NCBI GenBank assembly: GCA_945837185.1
Contig: CAMAMZ010000065.1
Span: forward strand, 1-10,660
DNA: 10,660 bases
Source: an uncultured Bacteroidales bacterium
Lineage (GTDB): Bacteria; Bacteroidota; Bacteroidia; Bacteroidales; Bacteroidaceae
Reading direction: 5' to 3'
Of this stretch, positions 7,373 to 10,660 are shown one piece after another (position 1 is the first letter of the stretch; every line of letters starts with the position of its first letter). The position numbers and the translations under genes were made by a program. Below the pieces are notes generated by a model. It worked only from the letters and a program-made list of their open reading frames with translations. It was not told the DNA's origin and made no database searches.

Positions 7373-8458
7373 TTATCTCAGTAATTCATACACACCATAT
7401 ACCACAAAGCCACACAGAGCCACAGCTGCCGCTGCCACCACCCACAACAGCACCTTTATCACCTTTCGGGTTTCATTCTGCTGCTTGTCTTCCTTACTCA
7501 ATTGCGGTTTGATACGCTCTTCCTCGGGCATATCCTCACGCTTGGTTTGGTCAATGAACTTAATGGCGTGCACCAGATTCAAGTCATTCTCATTGAGCAA
7601 AGTGGCATACTTGGCAAATTTCACCAGGTCGGCTGTACGGAACAGGTCGTTCAACTCCTGTATCATCGTGGGGTCGCCCGTTTGCCGCAACTGCTCAATG
7701 ATTTCTGCCGAGGTCATCTCCATAGCATTGAACCCAAAGCGCTCGAAAATATACTGTCGGAGGGTGTCGGTCAGTTCGGTATAATATGCCTTCTGGTCGT
7801 CGGAAGCCTGCAGATGCGAGGCCTTGATTTTGTCGATGGCCTTCATGGCTTTCTGATGGGGCAGCACACGCTTCACTATGCGTATAGGCATCACAATAGG
7901 CTTGTTTTGCTTGAGGCGCACATAGAGATACACCCAACTTGCCACGAGCAGCAGGAAGAGGAACGACATCCACATCATGGTGCTCCACTCATTCCAGTCG
8001 AAAGGATTCTGCTGCACCTCCTTAGGTGGAAAGAACTGGTTAGGGTGCAGGGTGTCCACATCCACCGTCAGCACCTTCAACGCTAAGGTATTACCGGCAT
8101 ACTCCTTTCCATCCACTTTCACCTTGATGCCCGGAATGGCATAGAGCTTCTCATCAAAAGAGGTAAGGGTGAGCACCTTTCCCGTGCGCACCCGTCCATC
8201 TCCCAAGTCGGTAGTATCTAAGTCGGCTACAGCAAGCACCTCTAATCCGGGCACCAGCATCTGTTGCGGTTTCCACTGGGGCCATACCGTAACAGCACCC
8301 TTGCGTGCCGACACACCCACCTCAAGTTGTGTCTGCTCACCTATTAATATACTGAGTGAGTCAATCTTCGTGTCTACCACCACCTGTGCGTGCAGCCCTG
8401 TAGCCACACCCACCAGCAGCATCCATAAAAGGGTTTTACAATATTTTATCATTCCCAT
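7373..8458 (-). CDS. Bat-operon membrane protein Orf3 (BatD-like layout)
   Basis: This is the gene usually found between the DUF58 gene and batA in Bacteroidetes; it has no firm functional name. The 361-residue product has a signal peptide (about 3-24, ending GLHAQ), a beta-rich exported domain (25 to about 145), a membrane helix (about 160-181), a helical cytoplasmic domain (about 185-330) and a second membrane helix (about 333-356) near the C-terminus. The exported part ends with AIPGIKVKV, like the "IP.I.(V)" strands in BatD. The cytoplasmic part resembles DUF4381-like regions and matches the spacing of the BatD cytoplasmic domain. Two ATGs lie close together (8458 and 8452); GGAAAAGA sits before the first, so the longer form is given, and the second is equally possible. 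It is 25 bases after the DUF58 gene and three before batA, so it is very likely part of the same complex. Confidence 0.82.
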   Translation of the reverse strand: MGMIKYCKTLLWMLLVGVATGLHAQVVVDTKIDSLSILIGEQTQLEVGVSARKGAVTVWPQWKPQQMLVPGLEVLAVADLDTTDLGDGRVRTGKVLTLTSFDEKLYAIPGIKVKVDGKEYAGNTLALKVLTVDVDTLHPNQFFPPKEVQQNPFDWNEWSTMMWMSFLFLLLVASWVYLYVRLKQNKPIVMPIRIVKRVLPHQKAMKAIDKIKASHLQASDDQKAYYTELTDTLRQYIFERFGFNAMEMTSAEIIEQLRQTGDPTMIQELNDLFRTADLVKFAKYATLLNENDLNLVHAIKFIDQTKREDMPEEERIKPQLSKEDKQQNETRKVIKVLLWVVAAAAVALCGFVVYGVYELLR

Positions 8459-8483
8459 TCTTTTCCTATCCTACCACCCTCTC

Positions 8484-9356
8484 CTATGCACCTCGTTGGG
8501 CAAAGAGGGTCATCATTCGCTTCACATAATCCTCATTGGTGGCTATCGACACCCAGTCAACATTGCTCTTGGCAAAGGTCTCTTTCAAATGTGCCTCCCG
8601 CTGCATCCAGTATTGGGTGTGCGCCCTCCGCAGTTTCTTGCTCGAGGTATCAATTACCATCTCATGTCCCGTTTCAGCGTCACACACCTTCAGCAAACCC
8701 ACATCCGGCAGTTCCTTGGCTCTGGGGTCATACACCTGTATAGCCACCAAGTCGTGCTTCCTATTGGCTATCTGCACCTGTTTTGAGAAGTCTTTCCTGT
8801 CGTAGAAGTCGCTGAGCACAAAGGCCGTACATCTACGTTTCATCACGCGTGTCAGATTCTCCAGCGCCACACCCACATCCGTTCGTGTGCTCTGCGGTGT
8901 GAAATCCAGCATCTCGCGAATCATATAGAGAATATGTTTGCGTCCCTTCTTGGGAGGAATATATTTTTCAATATGGTCAGAGAAGAAGATAACGCCTATC
9001 TTGTCGTTGTTCTGTATGGCACTAAAGGCTAAGGTTGCCGCTATCTCTGTGGCCATGTCGCGCTTTGTCTGTACCTGTGTACCGAAATTCAGCGAACCCG
9101 ACACATCAATCAACAGCATCACGGTCAGTTCGCGCTCTTCTTCAAACACTTTCACATAAGGATGATGAAACCGGGCCGTCACATTCCAGTCTATATCACG
9201 CACGTCATCGCCATACTGATATTCGCGCACCTCAGCAAAGGCCATACCCCTACCCTTGAAGGCAGAATGGTATTGACCCGCAAAGATATTGCTACTCAGT
9301 CCGCGGGTCTTGATTTCTATCTTCCTTACTTTCTTTATGATTTCCGATGTATCCAT
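8484..9356 (-). CDS. DUF58 family protein with VWA-like domain
   Basis: The 290-residue cytoplasmic protein carries the DUF58 signature at about 35-62 (GRGMAFAEVREYQYGDD, then DIDWNVTAR) followed by a VWA-like fold with an intact metal-binding motif: D84-V-S86-G-S88 (LIDVSGSL), T159 in TRTDVG and D183 in LSDFYD. There is no signal peptide or membrane helix. DUF58 genes usually sit next to moxR, and the product is thought to be a partner or adaptor of the ATPase; that role is inferred. A TTG at 9362 would add two residues, but the ATG at 9356 (MDTSEIIKKVRKIEIKTRGL) matches the usual Bacteroidetes start and has a GAGGGG stretch about ten bases upstream. It lies 24 bases after moxR and 25 before orf3. 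Confidence 0.92.
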   Translation of the reverse strand: MDTSEIIKKVRKIEIKTRGLSSNIFAGQYHSAFKGRGMAFAEVREYQYGDDVRDIDWNVTARFHHPYVKVFEEERELTVMLLIDVSGSLNFGTQVQTKRDMATEIAATLAFSAIQNNDKIGVIFFSDHIEKYIPPKKGRKHILYMIREMLDFTPQSTRTDVGVALENLTRVMKRRCTAFVLSDFYDRKDFSKQVQIANRKHDLVAIQVYDPRAKELPDVGLLKVCDAETGHEMVIDTSSKKLRRAHTQYWMQREAHLKETFAKSNVDWVSIATNEDYVKRMMTLFAQRGA

Positions 9357-9380
9357 GGGCAACAGTCCCCTCTTTGTGCG

Positions 9381-10376
9381 TTAGGGCACCTCCACCTTAT
9401 TAATAACCTGCGATACAATTTCCTCCGCTGTTATCTGGGAAGCCTCAGCTTCATAGCTCAGTCCGATACGATGGCGCAACACATCGTGGGCCACGGCACG
9501 CACGTCTTCGGGCACCACATAACCTCTGTGCTTGATGAAGGCATAGGCACGGGCAGCCTTTGCCAGGTTGATGCTGGCACGCGGACTACCACCAAAGGTG
9601 ATCATATCCTTCAGATGCGACAGCTGATAACGGTCGGGATAACGTGTGGCAAACACGATGTCGGCAATGTACTGCTCAATCTTTTCGTCAATATACACTT
9701 GGTTCACCACCTCACGGGCCTGGAGAATCTCCTCGGCGGTAGTCACAGGGCGAACCTCTTTCCGCAGACCTGCCAGATTGCTACGAATGATGAGTTTCTC
9801 TTCCTCCAAAGAGGGATAACCTATCACCACCTTCAGCATGAAACGGTCTACCTGTGCCTCGGGCAACTGGTAGGTTCCTTCCTGTTCAATAGGGTTCTGT
9901 GTGGCCATCACCAAGAAGGGGTTGGGCAACAGGAAGGTTTTCTCACCTATCGTAACCTGATGTTCCTGCATGGCCTCGAGCAAGGCACTTTGCACCTTGG
10001 CCGGCGCACGGTTAATCTCATCGGCCAATACGAAATTGGCAAATACCGGACCCTTCTTCACCTGGAAGTTCTCATCCTTCTGACTATATATCATGGTTCC
10101 CACCACATCGGCAGGAAGGAGGTCGGGCGTAAACTGTATACGACTGTATCGTGCGTCAATCAACTGCGATAGGGTCTTGATGGCAAGGGTCTTGGCCAAA
10201 CCGGGCACACCTTCCAACAGGATATGTCCGTCACTCAAGAGCGAAATCAAGAGTGTGTCAACAAGATGCTTCTGTCCTACGATGACCTGATCCATACCGG
10301 TCACCAGATTTGTTACAAACGTGCTTTGCTGTTCTATTCTATGGTTCAATTCACGGATATCAATAGCTTCTGCCAT
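9381..10376 (-). CDS. moxR: MoxR-family AAA+ ATPase
   Basis: This 331-residue cytoplasmic ATPase is the first gene of the Bat operon. The Walker A loop is G56-VPGLAK-T63, with lysine 62. Walker B is VLADE (116-120, D119 and E120) followed by INRAPAKVQSALLEAMQE, a hallmark of the MoxR group. Sensor 1 lies in ATQNPIEQEGTYQLPEAQVDRF, split here as ATQNPIEQEG (158-167) and LPEAQVDRF (171-179), with N161. GGSPRAS (262-268) is the sensor 2 region. MoxR proteins are thought to act as chaperone-like motors on VWA-domain partners, here probably DUF58, BatA and BatB. The ATG at 10376 gives the standard N-terminus; only a weak AGAG precedes it, as is common in Bacteroidetes. A candidate promoter lies about 35 to 65 bases upstream. 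Confidence 0.95.
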   Translation of the reverse strand: MAEAIDIRELNHRIEQQSTFVTNLVTGMDQVIVGQKHLVDTLLISLLSDGHILLEGVPGLAKTLAIKTLSQLIDARYSRIQFTPDLLPADVVGTMIYSQKDENFQVKKGPVFANFVLADEINRAPAKVQSALLEAMQEHQVTIGEKTFLLPNPFLVMATQNPIEQEGTYQLPEAQVDRFMLKVVIGYPSLEEEKLIIRSNLAGLRKEVRPVTTAEEILQAREVVNQVYIDEKIEQYIADIVFATRYPDRYQLSHLKDMITFGGSPRASINLAKAARAYAFIKHRGYVVPEDVRAVAHDVLRHRIGLSYEAEASQITAEEIVSQVINKVEVP

Positions 10377-10563
10377 ATTCTCTGTATTATATAGTTTTCA
10401 AAATCAGATGCAAAATTACTACAATTGACTTACAGAGGCGAAAGGAAGATTCTAAATTATATTAAAAACGAAAAATACAGCGCACAATTTAAGAAACTTT
10501 CAATGATTTGGCGCAGAAAAAGTGAATGGCATTCCGTTATAAAAAGGCTTGACTGAGTTTTTA
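10377..10563. other. AT-rich intergenic region upstream of moxR
   Basis: No supportable gene lies here. Short plus-strand frames such as the ATG at 10503 end within about 20 codons. Apart from the candidate promoter at 10411-10443 I see no strong hairpin terminator, RNA gene or riboswitch-like fold. It separates the Bat operon from the tandem array at the right edge. Confidence 0.6.
10411..10443 (-). promoter_or_regulatory. Candidate Bacteroidetes-type promoter for the Bat operon
   Basis: Read on the minus strand, TAATTTTG at 10418-10411 fits the Bacteroidetes -7 consensus TAnnTTTG exactly. TTTC at 10443-10440 is a three-of-four match to the -33 element TTTG and lies 21 bases away, close to the usual spacing. 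Transcription would begin roughly 25 to 30 bases before the moxR ATG. This is pattern matching only, without start-site data. Confidence 0.5.
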
Positions 10564-10660
10564 GAGAAGATATACTTACTTTGCCGAGAAGATATACTTA
10601 CTTTGCCGAGAAGATATACTTACTTTGCCCGAGAAGATATACTTACTTTGCCCGAGAAGA
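10564..10660. repeat. Tandem array of a 22/23-bp unit (four full copies plus a partial one)
   Basis: The unit starts GAGAAGATATAC and ends TTACTTTGCC. Full copies lie at 10564-10585 and 10586-10607 (22 bp each) and at 10608-10630 and 10631-10653 (23 bp each, with one extra C at the end). A fifth copy begins at 10654 and is cut by the window edge after GAGAAGA. The copies are otherwise identical. The unit length is not a multiple of three and changes by one base within the array, so a repeated protein motif is unlikely. It looks like a noncoding minisatellite whose full length cannot be seen. Confidence 0.95.

Noticed and set aside
9162..10172. A 336-codon plus-strand open frame opposite moxR and the DUF58 gene
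   Set aside because: It lies fully antisense to two strongly recognised proteins, has a His-rich, Leu-rich composition and no familiar motif. It is best explained as a codon-bias shadow.
10549..10660. A plus-strand frame from a TTG at 10549 running through the tandem array and off the edge
   Set aside because: The array has no plus-strand stop in any frame, so openness is not informative. The 22/23-bp unit change would alter the encoded repeat, and there is no good start or ribosome binding site.
10564..10660. A CRISPR array at the right edge
   Set aside because: The units follow one another without unique spacers, so this is a simple tandem repeat.

Overview
The window reads as a chromosomal segment from a member of the Bacteroidales, most likely a Prevotella-like organism. 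The pointers are a complete Bacteroidetes-type Bat ("aerotolerance") operon in the order moxR, DUF58, orf3, batA, batB, batC, batD/E; a PAP2 protein with the SFFSAHAAN form of the phosphatase motif; a candidate promoter of the Bacteroidetes TAnnTTTG type; and generally weak Shine-Dalgarno sequences. The genus is an inference and was not checked against any database.

Layout: all eight genes lie on the minus strand, so transcription runs from right to left. The right edge (10564-10660) is a tandem array of a 22/23-bp unit, followed by about 185 bases of AT-rich intergenic DNA holding a candidate promoter (near 10411-10443). Then come moxR (10376-9381), a DUF58 gene (9356-8484), a membrane protein gene called orf3 here (8458-7373), batA (7369-6371), batB (6371-5349), batC (5352-4660) and one long frame with both BatD and BatE regions (4627-2042). 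A PAP2-family phosphatase gene (2029-1325) follows after 12 bases, and queA (1273-17) after 51 more. The left edge (1-30) is a short 17-bp tandem duplication that includes the queA stop codon.

How the genes fit together: MoxR is an AAA+ ATPase. DUF58, BatA and BatB carry von Willebrand A domains with intact metal-binding MIDAS motifs. BatC and the BatE part carry tetratricopeptide repeats. BatD and Orf3 have an exported N-terminal region, a membrane segment and a cytoplasmic domain. Together they look like an inner-membrane MoxR/VWA complex whose cytoplasmic ATPase acts on membrane or periplasmic partners. The biochemical role of Bat systems is still unsettled; the aerotolerance name comes from Bacteroides fragilis genetics. 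Very tight spacing (TAATG at batA/batB, ATGA at batB/batC, 3 to 32 bases elsewhere) supports one transcript, perhaps extending into the PAP2 gene. QueA belongs to tRNA queuosine synthesis and has no evident functional link.

The most notable points are the in-frame BatD-BatE fusion, which still carries what looks like the old ATGA junction in another frame; a cytoplasmic domain that seems to be shared by Orf3 and BatD; and the tandem repeats at both edges. I found no RNA genes, CRISPR array, insertion sequence or phage gene, and nothing that I can defend as a wholly new system.
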